DNA from: Thaumasiovibrio sp047250365
GTDB lineage: Bacteria; Pseudomonadota; Gammaproteobacteria; Enterobacterales; Vibrionaceae
Direction of reading: 5' to 3'
Length of the DNA stretch: 64,000 nucleotides
Assembly (NCBI RefSeq): GCF_047250365.1
Contig: NZ_JBLBVL010000004.1
Location: forward strand, 124,001-188,000
Below are positions 1 through 7,222 of this stretch, piece after piece; positions within the stretch are counted from its first letter, which is position 1; each line of letters opens with the position of its first letter. The notes under the pieces were generated by a model, which saw only the letters and a program-made list of their open reading frames with translations, was not told the origin of the DNA and did no database searches. The position numbers and the translations under genes were made by a program.

Positions 1-449
1 TGAATCAGAAAGTTTTAACAATTAGTCAGGTACAATCTTTTGAGTACCCTTGTGCTGTTCAGGTGTGGGTTCAATCTGTTAAACAACAAGCGCAGTGGCA
101 GGATAAAAAAGAGGTCATGTCTTTCCGTCGCCTGTTGTTGCAAGATTACCTTCCAAACTTAGAGTGCTATGCGATTCGAAACGAGAAGCAGCAAATTTTA
201 GGGCTTATTGGCCTTGCGAATAAGCAAGTGTTTCTGTTATCCGTATTACCGGGTTACCAACGAAATGGCTTGGCCAAGCGGTTGATAAACTACGCGATTA
301 ATGAGTTTGGTGTTTACAAGGTAAATGTGCCGGCTTCTAATCGCCCAGCATTAGAGCTATTTCATGCGCAGGGCTTTTACAGTGTTGCCCGACACGACAA
401 GGATTATATAGGTAGGGCGATGCCTTGGTATCAGCTCGTGCATTTTTAA
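1..449 (+). CDS. GNAT-family N-acetyltransferase (5' end cut by one base)
   Basis: The frame is open to the left edge. The window begins TG AAT CAG AAA, so the true ATG most likely starts one base before the window, giving a protein of about 149 residues. A GTG at 63 is possible but has no good ribosome-binding site. The middle and C-terminal parts show a GNAT pattern: beta strands around 'LGLIGLANKQVFLLSVLPGYQRNG', the acetyl-CoA pyrophosphate loop 'GYQRNGLAKRL' (Q/R-x-x-G-x-G/A type), then 'LFHAQGFY' typical of the last helix-strand unit. GNAT proteins transfer an acyl group from acyl-CoA to an amine. The substrate cannot be told here. Confidence 0.8.
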   Translation, partial: NQKVLTISQVQSFEYPCAVQVWVQSVKQQAQWQDKKEVMSFRRLLLQDYLPNLECYAIRNEKQQILGLIGLANKQVFLLSVLPGYQRNGLAKRLINYAINEFGVYKVNVPASNRPALELFHAQGFYSVARHDKDYIGRAMPWYQLVHF

Positions 450-467
450 CTATGCGTAAACACTGAG

Positions 468-485
468 TGACAGTGCTCCTTTACA
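468..485 (+). promoter_or_regulatory. weak TyrR-like box upstream of hpd
   Basis: TGACAG-N6-TTTACA resembles the TyrR consensus TGTAAA-N6-TTTACA. The right half matches fully and the left half poorly. It lies about 85 bases before the hpd start codon. It is proposed because the partner operon at 51.7 kb has a much better box. On its own the match is weak. Confidence 0.25.
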
Positions 486-513
486 GCCAATCAAAGAAAA
501 GAATGGTTGAGAT

Positions 514-588
514 ATGACAAATACGACCTTCATGCCTAAACCCATTGTAATGGCATGGAGGTTTTTTTATGCAATCGATAGAGTTTAA
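514..588 (+). CDS. putative leader peptide overlapping the hpd start
   Basis: This is a 24-codon ATG reading frame that ends 20 bases inside hpd. Its codons 15-19 read Trp-Arg-Phe-Phe-Tyr and coincide with the Shine-Dalgarno GGAGG, the T7 tract and the first bases of the hpd start codon. The frame has two further in-frame ATGs (532, 550). A weak GGTTGAG precedes the first ATG. The aromatic codons may be a by-product of the GGAGG-T7-ATG sequence, so a real peptide is unproven. Aromatic-rich leaders are known for amino-acid attenuators such as pheL, which is why it is recorded. Confidence 0.22.
   Translation: MTNTTFMPKPIVMAWRFFYAIDRV
527..568 (+). promoter_or_regulatory. SD-sequestering hairpin with T7 tract at the hpd start (attenuator-like)
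   Basis: The arms CCTTCATGCC (527-536) and GGCATGGAGG (552-561) pair over ten positions with a single G-U wobble and a 15-base loop. The 3' arm contains the whole hpd Shine-Dalgarno GGAGG (557-561). Seven T residues (562-568) follow, directly abutting the ATG at 569. The element therefore has the form of an intrinsic terminator and of a ribosome-site mask. A shorter alternative stem, CCATT/AATGG (542-546/549-553), competes with it. Confidence 0.5.
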
Positions 589-1651
589 TCCGCTTGGAAC
601 CGATGGCTTCGAGTTTGTTGAATACACTGCGTTGAGTGCTTCTGGTATTCAGGATCTAAAGCAGTTGTTTACAATGTTAGGTTTTGCGCTCATTGCTAAA
701 CATCGCCACAAAGCTGTTTGGTTGTATCGCCAAGGTGATATTAACTTCATCATAAACGGTGAAACCTGTGGTCAGGCTAAGCAATTTGCTACGCAACATG
801 GCAGCAGTGTTAATGCAATGGCTTTTCGTGTTCACGATGCTTCTGTTGCCATGGAATATGCCATCTCTAAAGGGGCAAAGCGAATGCCCTATCAATCTGG
901 TCCGATGGAGCTTTCAATACCTGCGATTGAAGGCATTGGTGGCGCTTACCTCTACTTTGTGGACCGATACCATGATAATGGGTCAATTTACGATATTGAT
1001 TTTGTCTACGTTGATGATATTGATCGCCGTTTGGGTGAAGCAAGTGTGGGCTTAATCTCGATTGATCACCTCACGCACAATGTTTATCGTGGCAATATGG
1101 CCAAGTGGGCTCAATTTTACGAGCAGATCGCCAATTTCAAAGAGATTCGTCATTTTGATATTCAAGGCAAGATGACGGGACTGCTATCGCAGGCCATGAC
1201 CTCGCCGTGCGGAAAGATACGCATCCCGATTAATGAATCTCATGATGATAAGTCGCAGATCGCTGAATACCTGAAAGCATATAAAGGTGAGGGAATTCAG
1301 CATATTGCACTCAGCACCAATGATATTTACGCCACTGTACGTAAACTGAAGCAAAACGGCGTGAGTTTTATGAATACCCCAGACAGCTATTACGAATTAA
1401 CGGAGCAGCGTTTACCTGGGCATAACGAGGCTATCGATCAGTTAAAAGCGTTAAGGATATTGATTGATGGTGATGCGAGTGGTTTGTTGCTGCAGATTTT
1501 TACGGACACCGTTATCGGCCCGGTGTTTTTTGAAATAATTCAGAGAAAAGGGAATCAGGGCTTTGGAGAAGGAAATTTCAAAGCCCTATTTGAGTCGATT
1601 GAACAGGATCAGATTAAGCGCGGAGTGTTACGACCGACGGATGAAGATTAA
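569..1651 (+). CDS. hpd: 4-hydroxyphenylpyruvate dioxygenase
   Basis: This cytoplasmic non-haem Fe(II) enzyme converts 4-hydroxyphenylpyruvate to homogentisate, the step that feeds the hmgA operon at 50 kb. Its 360 residues fit the bacterial family. The N-terminal 'NPLGTDGFEFVEYTA' is the usual opening. The two-domain vicinal-oxygen-chelate fold is visible, with metal ligands expected at His in 'SIDHLTHNVY', His in 'GIQHIALSTNDIY' and Glu in 'FFEIIQRKGNQGFGEGNF', which is the C-terminal signature. The start is fixed by GGAGG eight bases upstream. The gene overlaps the next, convergent, gene by four bases. It stands alone, about 45 kb from the rest of the pathway, whereas hmgA-linked positions are common in relatives. 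Excess homogentisate from this enzyme can polymerise to pyomelanin. Confidence 0.95.
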   Translation: MQSIEFNPLGTDGFEFVEYTALSASGIQDLKQLFTMLGFALIAKHRHKAVWLYRQGDINFIINGETCGQAKQFATQHGSSVNAMAFRVHDASVAMEYAISKGAKRMPYQSGPMELSIPAIEGIGGAYLYFVDRYHDNGSIYDIDFVYVDDIDRRLGEASVGLISIDHLTHNVYRGNMAKWAQFYEQIANFKEIRHFDIQGKMTGLLSQAMTSPCGKIRIPINESHDDKSQIAEYLKAYKGEGIQHIALSTNDIYATVRKLKQNGVSFMNTPDSYYELTEQRLPGHNEAIDQLKALRILIDGDASGLLLQIFTDTVIGPVFFEIIQRKGNQGFGEGNFKALFESIEQDQIKRGVLRPTDED

Positions 1652-2790
1652 GCGGCTTGCTGTTGGCCTTTCCATTGAAAATGATGATTGGGTTTTTTCT
1701 CGACCAAACCTTGCTCGAGTAGACGAAAGAAAAGTTCATCAACCTGATCGCCTGAAAGGGCAAAGTGCGCGGCGACCGCTTTCTTCTGACACGGAATCTG
1801 GGCGGTACTAATCAGATGAATAACGTTTTGTGTAAGGTCATCGTGTGTGGGTAGCCATACTGCAGATTTGTGCATGACTGCAGTGCTGGGGAACTCGGTT
1901 GTTGTTGAAGGTTCAGCATAAGGTGAGCTACTTTCATGTGGTAGTTCGTTTATTTGCGCGGCTTTTGGGGCGGTGAGCATGTCACCGAGTGGGTGAGAGG
2001 CCTCGTCGCTTGAGTGGAATGTTTTCACATTGGTCGCTGCATGTGGTGAGGTATAGGCAGCTTCACTGTTGGCGTAGCCGTGGCGGAACCTCAACTCTTC
2101 ACCAATGAGACCAACGAAAAAAGCAGCAAACAGGTCGAGCAGAACAGATAAGAAGATAACTAAACCCAGTTTAGCGGCACTGAAGCTAAGGTTTAGGCTA
2201 TTGGCTAATCCGTCAATTAAGCCCAGAACAGATTCTTGGCGTCGTATGGGCAGAGTGTCACGCTGAGTAGCAATAGCAAGGATCTCTTGCTGTAATTCGC
2301 TGTTTTCTTTTTGTATTCTAGCTAACCCTGTAGTTAAGCGATCCAATGCGATATAACGCTCTGCCGCTTGGTTATTTAACGCAATTTGAGCTTCAAGTGC
2401 GTCAATCTGGCGGTCAAAACTGGTGAATCTATTCTCTTCTGTCGTCGCATATTGTGCAATGGTATTGGTGGCGCTGTTGATTCCGCCAATGCTGCCACCA
2501 ATGGAAATAATGGCAAGAACCGCGTAAAAGCTAAGCGCGACCATTGAGCCTGCCATATTGCCGTGGGCACGGCGTTCGCCATATTCATACCAAGCAAAGA
2601 ACTTACCGAGTTCGAAGATAACTGCGAGGCTGCCGAAAAGTACTTTCATGCTTAGGTTGTCATCTAACGACAAAAACAGCAGAAGAGAAAAAATGATTGA
2701 GGCAAGTATCGACGCGCCGGTGAAGCTGTAGACGCTAGCCAATGCTAATCGTCCTTTGGGGCGGCGGGTGACTCGTATAGAGCTTTGCAT
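1648..2790 (-). CDS. membrane protein with coiled coil and C-terminal winged-helix-like domain
   Basis: No named family is recognised. The 380 residues contain hydrophobic segments near 19-40, 47-68, 81-101 and 204-227. Between the third and fourth lies a charged, heptad-like stretch (about 120-180, 'DRQIDALEAQIALNNQAAERY' region) that should form a coiled coil. After a low-complexity Ser/Thr/Pro/His linker (235-305), residues about 316-375 ('LTQNVIHLISTAQIP', 'VDELFFRLLEQGLVEKK') have the helix-helix-helix-strand feel of a winged helix and recall the FtsK gamma domain. That resemblance is by eye only. A membrane-anchored DNA- or protein-binding role is an inference. The 3' end overlaps hpd tail to tail by four bases. 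Only a weak AGGT precedes the start. Confidence 0.7.
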   Translation of the reverse strand: MQSSIRVTRRPKGRLALASVYSFTGASILASIIFSLLLFLSLDDNLSMKVLFGSLAVIFELGKFFAWYEYGERRAHGNMAGSMVALSFYAVLAIISIGGSIGGINSATNTIAQYATTEENRFTSFDRQIDALEAQIALNNQAAERYIALDRLTTGLARIQKENSELQQEILAIATQRDTLPIRRQESVLGLIDGLANSLNLSFSAAKLGLVIFLSVLLDLFAAFFVGLIGEELRFRHGYANSEAAYTSPHAATNVKTFHSSDEASHPLGDMLTAPKAAQINELPHESSSPYAEPSTTTEFPSTAVMHKSAVWLPTHDDLTQNVIHLISTAQIPCQKKAVAAHFALSGDQVDELFFRLLEQGLVEKKPNHHFQWKGQQQAA

Positions 2791-3128
2791 GATGGAAGAC
2801 CTAAGCGTTATTGGCAGTGCATTGCCATTGGTGATGTGTTGCCATTATAAAAACTTAAAGCGACAGCTCCATGCGAAACATTCAAAATTGATTTAACTGC
2901 TGAAATTTAAAACATTATGCTTTCATTTTGTACAAGCTAGGTTTGATTTAGCGTGGAGTTATCCACTGTTTCTGTGCATAACCTTGGGGAAAATGTTGCA
3001 TCATAATGTTAGGCAGTGATTAATTTTAATCATACTGACCAATAAATAGGGCGAATTATCTCAAAATCAGCAGTGTTATCGCGTTATCATGTGTAGAATA
3101 TAGGAAAACACGACAGAGCAGGTATAGT
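2791..3128. promoter_or_regulatory. divergent intergenic region with two DnaA-box-like 9-mers
   Basis: This 338-base AT-rich gap separates two divergent genes and must hold their promoters. TTATCCACT (2959-2967, one mismatch to TTATNCACA) and TGTGCATAA (2973-2981, exact on the minus strand) face each other five bases apart. A short dyad TGATTA-N4-TAATCA lies near 3018-3033. No coding potential is apparent. Confidence 0.4.
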
Positions 3129-3374
3129 ATGGCTCGTACGCTTATTTACACGTATAAAGATGAAACAAAGTCGATCCCTTTTAGCTATCAGCAATATAGG
3201 ACGATTCAAGAGGCAGCGGCTGCAGCGGAAGGCCTTGACATCCAAGGGTTCCTTAAAATGGAGCAGCAACTAGAGATGGCCACACGAGATACGAAAGCTG
3301 TTCGTAACTATCGTGATAATTATTTCAGTGATTTGGGATTTAGTCAGATAACGCTAGCTCCAAAGGAAAAATAA
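3129..3374 (+). CDS. conserved small hypothetical protein
   Basis: This is an 81-residue soluble protein beginning 'MARTLIYTYKDETKSIPFSYQQYRTIQEAAAAAEGLDIQGF'. I do not recognise a family. It has no signal peptide or membrane segment. The first 20 residues look like two short beta strands and the rest looks helical, with an Ala/Glu-rich middle. It stands alone downstream of the divergent promoter region, and GCAGG lies eight bases before the ATG. The codon use and composition look like those of neighbouring genes, so I take it as real, with no functional claim. Confidence 0.65.
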   Translation: MARTLIYTYKDETKSIPFSYQQYRTIQEAAAAAEGLDIQGFLKMEQQLEMATRDTKAVRNYRDNYFSDLGFSQITLAPKEK

Positions 3375-3446
3375 TCAAGCAATCTGATCTTATACAGGTT
3401 TGATTGTATATTTTAACAACATTATATTCATGAACGGATGAGAACT

Positions 3447-3800
3447 ATGTCAAGCTTAACAACAGACATTGAAAAGAACACAGCTTTGTTTTTTGAGCAA
3501 ACTAAAGTAACACAGCTCGTGTGGGGTCTTTGTAATGAAGATGAAGGATGGTTGTCTGTCGATTCCAGTGAGTTTGAGTCGTCTGAAGTAATGCCATTTT
3601 GGTCTTCAAAAGAAGAAGCCCAAGCCCAGTGTGCCGACGAGTGGACTGAATTCACGCCAACAGAGATCCCATTAGATGTGTTTGTTGAAGATTGGATGAT
3701 CACGCTGGCAGAAGATGGTGTTCTGGTTGGTTTGAACTGGAATAACGAGCTTGAAGGTAAAGAAATGGAACCTACCGATGTAGCGAAAGGTTACCTTTAA
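3447..3800 (+). CDS. DUF2750 family protein
   Basis: This 117-residue acidic cytoplasmic protein shows the DUF2750 pattern: 'VTQLVWGLCNEDEGWLSVDSSEFES', then 'MPFWSSKEEAQAQCADEWTEFTP', then 'EIPLDVFVEDWMITLAEDGVLVGLNW'. The family's function is unknown. The in-frame ATG at 3438 is less likely than 3447, because GGATGAGA sits correctly spaced for 3447. A terminator hairpin follows at once, so the gene is probably monocistronic. A second, more divergent DUF2750 gene lies at 37951-38337 on the other strand. Confidence 0.8.
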   Translation: MSSLTTDIEKNTALFFEQTKVTQLVWGLCNEDEGWLSVDSSEFESSEVMPFWSSKEEAQAQCADEWTEFTPTEIPLDVFVEDWMITLAEDGVLVGLNWNNELEGKEMEPTDVAKGYL

Positions 3801-3820
3801 TTGTAATGTGGTAGGTTGCT

Positions 3821-3850
3821 AAAAGAGGGGAGCGAAGGCTTCCCTTTTTA
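3821..3850 (+). terminator. intrinsic terminator
   Basis: The stem GGGGAGC-GAAG-GCTTCCC (one G-T pair) is flanked by an A-run and followed by TTTTT. It lies 20 bases after the DUF2750 gene. Confidence 0.75.
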
Positions 3851-3940
3851 GTTTGTTTTATATTTCCTTTAAAATATTTGTTCATGATGGTTTGAATGGA
3901 TTAGCCTTAAATAAGGCCTATCCTGCAACGCAAAGTGCAC

Positions 3941-4615
3941 ATGACAACGACACCGATACTCTATTCGCTGCAAAACTGTCCGTATGCAATGCGGGCACGT
4001 ATCGCTATTTTTAAAGCCAAGCAACAGGTATTAATCCGCGCAATAACGCTTAGCAATAAACCCAAAGAGATGTTGTTGGTTTCTCCTAAAGGAAGCGTAC
4101 CCGTTTTAGTTTTACAAGAGAATGGATCCTCTAACACAGTGAAGGTGATAGAGGAGAGTTTGGAAGTGATGCTTTGGGCATTATCGCTAAATGATCCTGA
4201 TAACCTTTTGTGTGCAGATGACGATGAGGCGTTATCAGCAATGATGACCTTTATTGCTCGTTTTGAGCATGAATTCATTCCAGCATTAAATGCATATGGC
4301 TGCGCTAAACGTTATCACGATGAAAATGAGGATGAATGCCGCCATGCTTGTGAAGTTTACTTAGCGTCACTTGAAAGCCGTTTAATACAGTATCCCTTTC
4401 TGTTTTCTAGTCATGAAAGCTTAGTGGATATCGCGGTATTGCCCTTTTTACGTAAATTCGCGCGTATTGATAAGGCATGGTTTCGGCAAAGCCCCTATCC
4501 GAGGCTGCGCGAATGGCTAAATGGTTATTTGCAGAGCCAGATGTTTTCAAAGGTAATGGCAAAGCATGAGCTTTGGTTAGACAATCGAGAAAACATTAAT
4601 TTTGGTTATGTTTAA
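3941..4615 (+). CDS. glutathione S-transferase family protein
   Basis: This 224-residue two-domain GST-fold protein has a thioredoxin-like N-terminus 'PILYSLQNCPYAMRARIAIFKAKQQV', where Cys13-Pro-Tyr occupies the catalytic position, as in omega/glutaredoxin-2-like GSTs. The cis-proline segment 'KGSVPVLVLQ' and the glutathione gamma-glutamyl site 'VIEESLEVMLW' follow. The C-terminal helical domain starts near residue 90. The Cys rather than Ser/Tyr suggests thiol transfer or deglutathionylation, not detoxifying conjugation (inference). A GTG at 3935 would add two residues. ATG 3941 is chosen. It converges on the next gene with no terminator seen between them. Confidence 0.85.
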   Translation: MTTTPILYSLQNCPYAMRARIAIFKAKQQVLIRAITLSNKPKEMLLVSPKGSVPVLVLQENGSSNTVKVIEESLEVMLWALSLNDPDNLLCADDDEALSAMMTFIARFEHEFIPALNAYGCAKRYHDENEDECRHACEVYLASLESRLIQYPFLFSSHESLVDIAVLPFLRKFARIDKAWFRQSPYPRLREWLNGYLQSQMFSKVMAKHELWLDNRENINFGYV

Positions 4616-4658
4616 GCGACTAACTTCGGCATGACGCTGTAGCAGAGTCGCCTGTGAA

Positions 4659-5378
4659 TCAAGCGAGTTTCTGGCACTTAAAGAAAATGAAATTTGGATT
4701 CTTTGATAAGTGTTCATAACGCTCTGGGTCTATCTCTTTAACCTTATCAGACACCTCACCTTCTGAAACTTGCGTTATGACTAAGCCATTTTGGGTCAAT
4801 GCGTTGGTGATTTCGGTTAGTGAGCGGCGGTAGAATGTCACTTGTACAGGCTCGCCGACCGTATCCCACTCCTCTTGCACTAATTCGCGCTCAAAATAAT
4901 TGCCTGATTTCGAGCACTCAAAGTCCGCAAATGGGTGATGAGTTGAAAACACAAAAGTGCCGCCCGTTTTTAGCACACGGTACACATTGCTAAACAATGG
5001 GCGAAGATCTTTGAGGTAATGCACCATTAGCGGAGAGATAATCAGATCGGCGCTCGCATTAGGCTCATGCGGTATTCCATGAGAAAGATCTTGTGCATAA
5101 GCGACAACCTTTTCGCTTACCCCTGCTTGTTCAGCTTTTTCTTTTACCAGCTGAACCATTTCCTCAGCGTAATCGATACAGGTGACTTTATGGGCTCCGT
5201 GGGCAAGAAGATACTGCGTATAAACACCAGAACCACAGCCTAGATCAATCACATCAAGATCAAGCAGTGCAGGTAGCATTGCTTGGAGTGTTGGGCGTTC
5301 TAGATTTGCATTGTAAATATTGTCTTGAATTACGTTGTCATATTTACTAGCGAATACTGAGTACATATCTGATTTCAT
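4659..5378 (-). CDS. class I SAM-dependent methyltransferase
   Basis: The 239-residue protein carries motif I 'DVIDLGCGSGVYTQYL' (residues 42-57), the acidic post-I 'VTCIDYAEEMVQ' and a motif 'GIPHEPNASADLIISPLMVHYL', followed by 'VLKTGGTFVFSTHHPFADFE'. These fit Methyltransf_11/25 proteins of the UbiE/BioC/small-molecule type. The substrate is unknown. It lies 27 bases after the Cof-type phosphatase gene on the same strand and may be co-transcribed with it. Only a weak AGAGAAAA precedes the ATG. Confidence 0.85.
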   Translation of the reverse strand: MKSDMYSVFASKYDNVIQDNIYNANLERPTLQAMLPALLDLDVIDLGCGSGVYTQYLLAHGAHKVTCIDYAEEMVQLVKEKAEQAGVSEKVVAYAQDLSHGIPHEPNASADLIISPLMVHYLKDLRPLFSNVYRVLKTGGTFVFSTHHPFADFECSKSGNYFERELVQEEWDTVGEPVQVTFYRRSLTEITNALTQNGLVITQVSEGEVSDKVKEIDPERYEHLSKNPNFIFFKCQKLA

Positions 5379-5405
5379 ATTATTTTCTCTATTTCCACGG
5401 TATGA

Positions 5406-6218
5406 TTAGACGTGATTGAGGGTAAACTTCTCTATTGCTAATGCCACACCATCTTCAGCGTTGCTGGCAGTAATGTAGTCGGCGAGCTGTTTTATCTCTT
5501 CTGAGCCGTTGCTCATGGCAATACCCAATCCAGCGTATTCAATCATGTGGGCATCGTTGCCTGCATCACCAATACAGATCACTTCTTCTTGTGCAATACC
5601 GAGGTACTCTGCTAGCGCCGCAACACCAAGTCCTTTGTTAGTTTGCTTATTTAAGATCTCTAAGAAGAAGGGTGCACTGCGCACTACCGTAAATTGTTCA
5701 TAGAGCTCAGCAGGTAGCTCTTCAATGGCTGGAGAGAGAATGCTCTCGTCATCAACAAACATGACTTTCTGAATGACATCATCATCGCTTAACGCGTCGA
5801 ATGGCATCACTTTAATCTCTAACCCGTTAATGCGCCCTTCTAGATCGGTATATTGATTACTGTTGGGTGTAATCAATCCATGCTGTTCACTGAACGCATG
5901 AATATTAAGGTTTAAGTCGCGTGCTAACCCTGCAAGGGCCTTGGCGTCTTCGCCTGAGAGGGCATAGCTACGAATGATGTTACCGGTTTGAATGTGCTTT
6001 ACTTGGCCGCCATTGTAAGGAAGAACAAAATCACGCTCAGTGTTCATATTTAGCTCGGCTAAATAGTTAGCTAACCCTTCTGGTGGGCGACCAGAAGCTA
6101 AAACGACGTAGATACCTTTGTCTCTAGCTTGAGCAATCGCCTGTTTGTTGCGCGGACTGATTTCGTGTGAAGGGTTAAGGACGGTGCCGTCCATATCTAA
6201 AGCGATTAAGCGATACAT
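5406..6218 (-). CDS. yidA: Cof-type HAD hydrolase, YidA-like sugar phosphatase
   Basis: The 270-residue protein belongs to the HAD IIB (Cof) subfamily. Motif 1 is 'LIALDMDGTVLNP', with nucleophile Asp8 and acid/base Asp10. Motif 2 is 'VVLASGRPPEG'. The cap domain spans about 85-195. The lysine is in 'NKGLGVAALAEYLGI', and motif 4 is 'VICIGDAGNDAHMIEYAGLGIAMSNG'. Members dephosphorylate small sugar phosphates. The closest match from memory is E. coli YidA, though substrate is not predicted by sequence alone. The start at 6218 is preferred because AGGAA is spaced best for it. ATG 6221 is adjacent, and 6242 would put eight extra residues before the conserved opening. Confidence 0.88.
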   Translation of the reverse strand: MYRLIALDMDGTVLNPSHEISPRNKQAIAQARDKGIYVVLASGRPPEGLANYLAELNMNTERDFVLPYNGGQVKHIQTGNIIRSYALSGEDAKALAGLARDLNLNIHAFSEQHGLITPNSNQYTDLEGRINGLEIKVMPFDALSDDDVIQKVMFVDDESILSPAIEELPAELYEQFTVVRSAPFFLEILNKQTNKGLGVAALAEYLGIAQEEVICIGDAGNDAHMIEYAGLGIAMSNGSEEIKQLADYITASNAEDGVALAIEKFTLNHV

Positions 6219-6360
6219 CATAATTCCTGTTGTGTATAACAACGCGCATTGTAGAACAAGTGCATAGAAAAAACGATGTAAATAGCTATATTAGTAAGGT
6301 TGAGCTTTGAGTCTTTATTGGTACTATACCGGCTGTTATTCATCTAGCAGGACCCTTTTA

Positions 6361-6918
6361 ATGACACCAGAGCAAATGCCGATCCTTAAGACAGCCATCC
6401 ACCCTCAGGTGGCGGGCGAACAAGGGCGTGTTTTTACGCGCCTAGCAACCCGAGCCATAGTTATACGCGATGATAAGATTCTTCTATTATACACCCAGCG
6501 TTACGATGACTATAGCCTGCCGGGGGGAGGGGTCGATGATGGTGAGCAGATAGAAGCTGGCTTTATTCGTGAACTGATGGAGGAAACAGGGGCGACAGGA
6601 GTGAAAAATATCACCCCATTGGGTGTTTATGAGGAATACCGTCCTTGGCATAAACCCGATTTTGATACAGTTCATATGCTCTCATATTGTTTCTTCTGTG
6701 ATATTGATGACGATCTAGGTGAAACTCAGCTTGAGAGCTATGAGATCAAAAACGGCATGCACCCTGTTTGGCTTACACTTCAAGAAGCGATTGCTCATAA
6801 CGAAGCCACGTTGGCCAATAGTGAGAAAAAGGGCTTATCGGTGGAGCGGGAAATTTTCTTGTTAAAAGAGGTGATACGCGTTTGTTCTCAAGTCGGTAAA
6901 TTGAGTTACGTTGCCTGA
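6361..6918 (+). CDS. Nudix hydrolase
   Basis: A perfect Nudix box, G-x5-E-x7-REL-x-EE-x-G, spans residues 56-78 ('GGVDDGE' to 'RELMEETGA'), where the Glu residues bind Mg2+ for cleavage of nucleoside-diphosphate-X bonds. The protein is 185 residues from the ATG at 6361, which has AGGACC upstream. A TTG at 6307 would add 18 residues and is less likely. It starts about 140 bases from the divergent phosphatase gene. Substrate is unknown. Confidence 0.88.
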   Translation: MTPEQMPILKTAIHPQVAGEQGRVFTRLATRAIVIRDDKILLLYTQRYDDYSLPGGGVDDGEQIEAGFIRELMEETGATGVKNITPLGVYEEYRPWHKPDFDTVHMLSYCFFCDIDDDLGETQLESYEIKNGMHPVWLTLQEAIAHNEATLANSEKKGLSVEREIFLLKEVIRVCSQVGKLSYVA

Positions 6919-7222
6919 TTTATGTGTAGATACTGATACATTTAGACATCTAAGGACTTTATTTTTAAAAAAGTCTTAGATGAATGATGACCGGAGAGGT
7001 GAAATAGATTTATTAGAATGATATTAGTGGCTTACGTCCAATATGCGCATTGCATCCCCGTTGTGTTTTTATTCCAAAACTGATGGAAACGAGACGCTTT
7101 ATCCTACCAACGGTTATATTTGGGGGCGGCCTATGTTAGTATGTGTGTGATCGTCCTCACGAATTATTGTAACAAGTGAGGAAAATGCACGGCTCACAGC
7201 CCTTAAAAAAGCGAACTAATAC
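6919..7222. promoter_or_regulatory. BCCT gene leader with imperfect inverted repeat
   Basis: The 304-base gap contains CATCTAAG(G)ACTTT facing AAAGTCTTAGATG (6947-6982, one bulged base, ten-base AT loop), which may end the Nudix transcript or act as an operator. A small dyad CCTCAC...GTGAGG (7155-7181) lies 42 bases before the transporter ATG. That start codon has no obvious Shine-Dalgarno. Confidence 0.4.
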
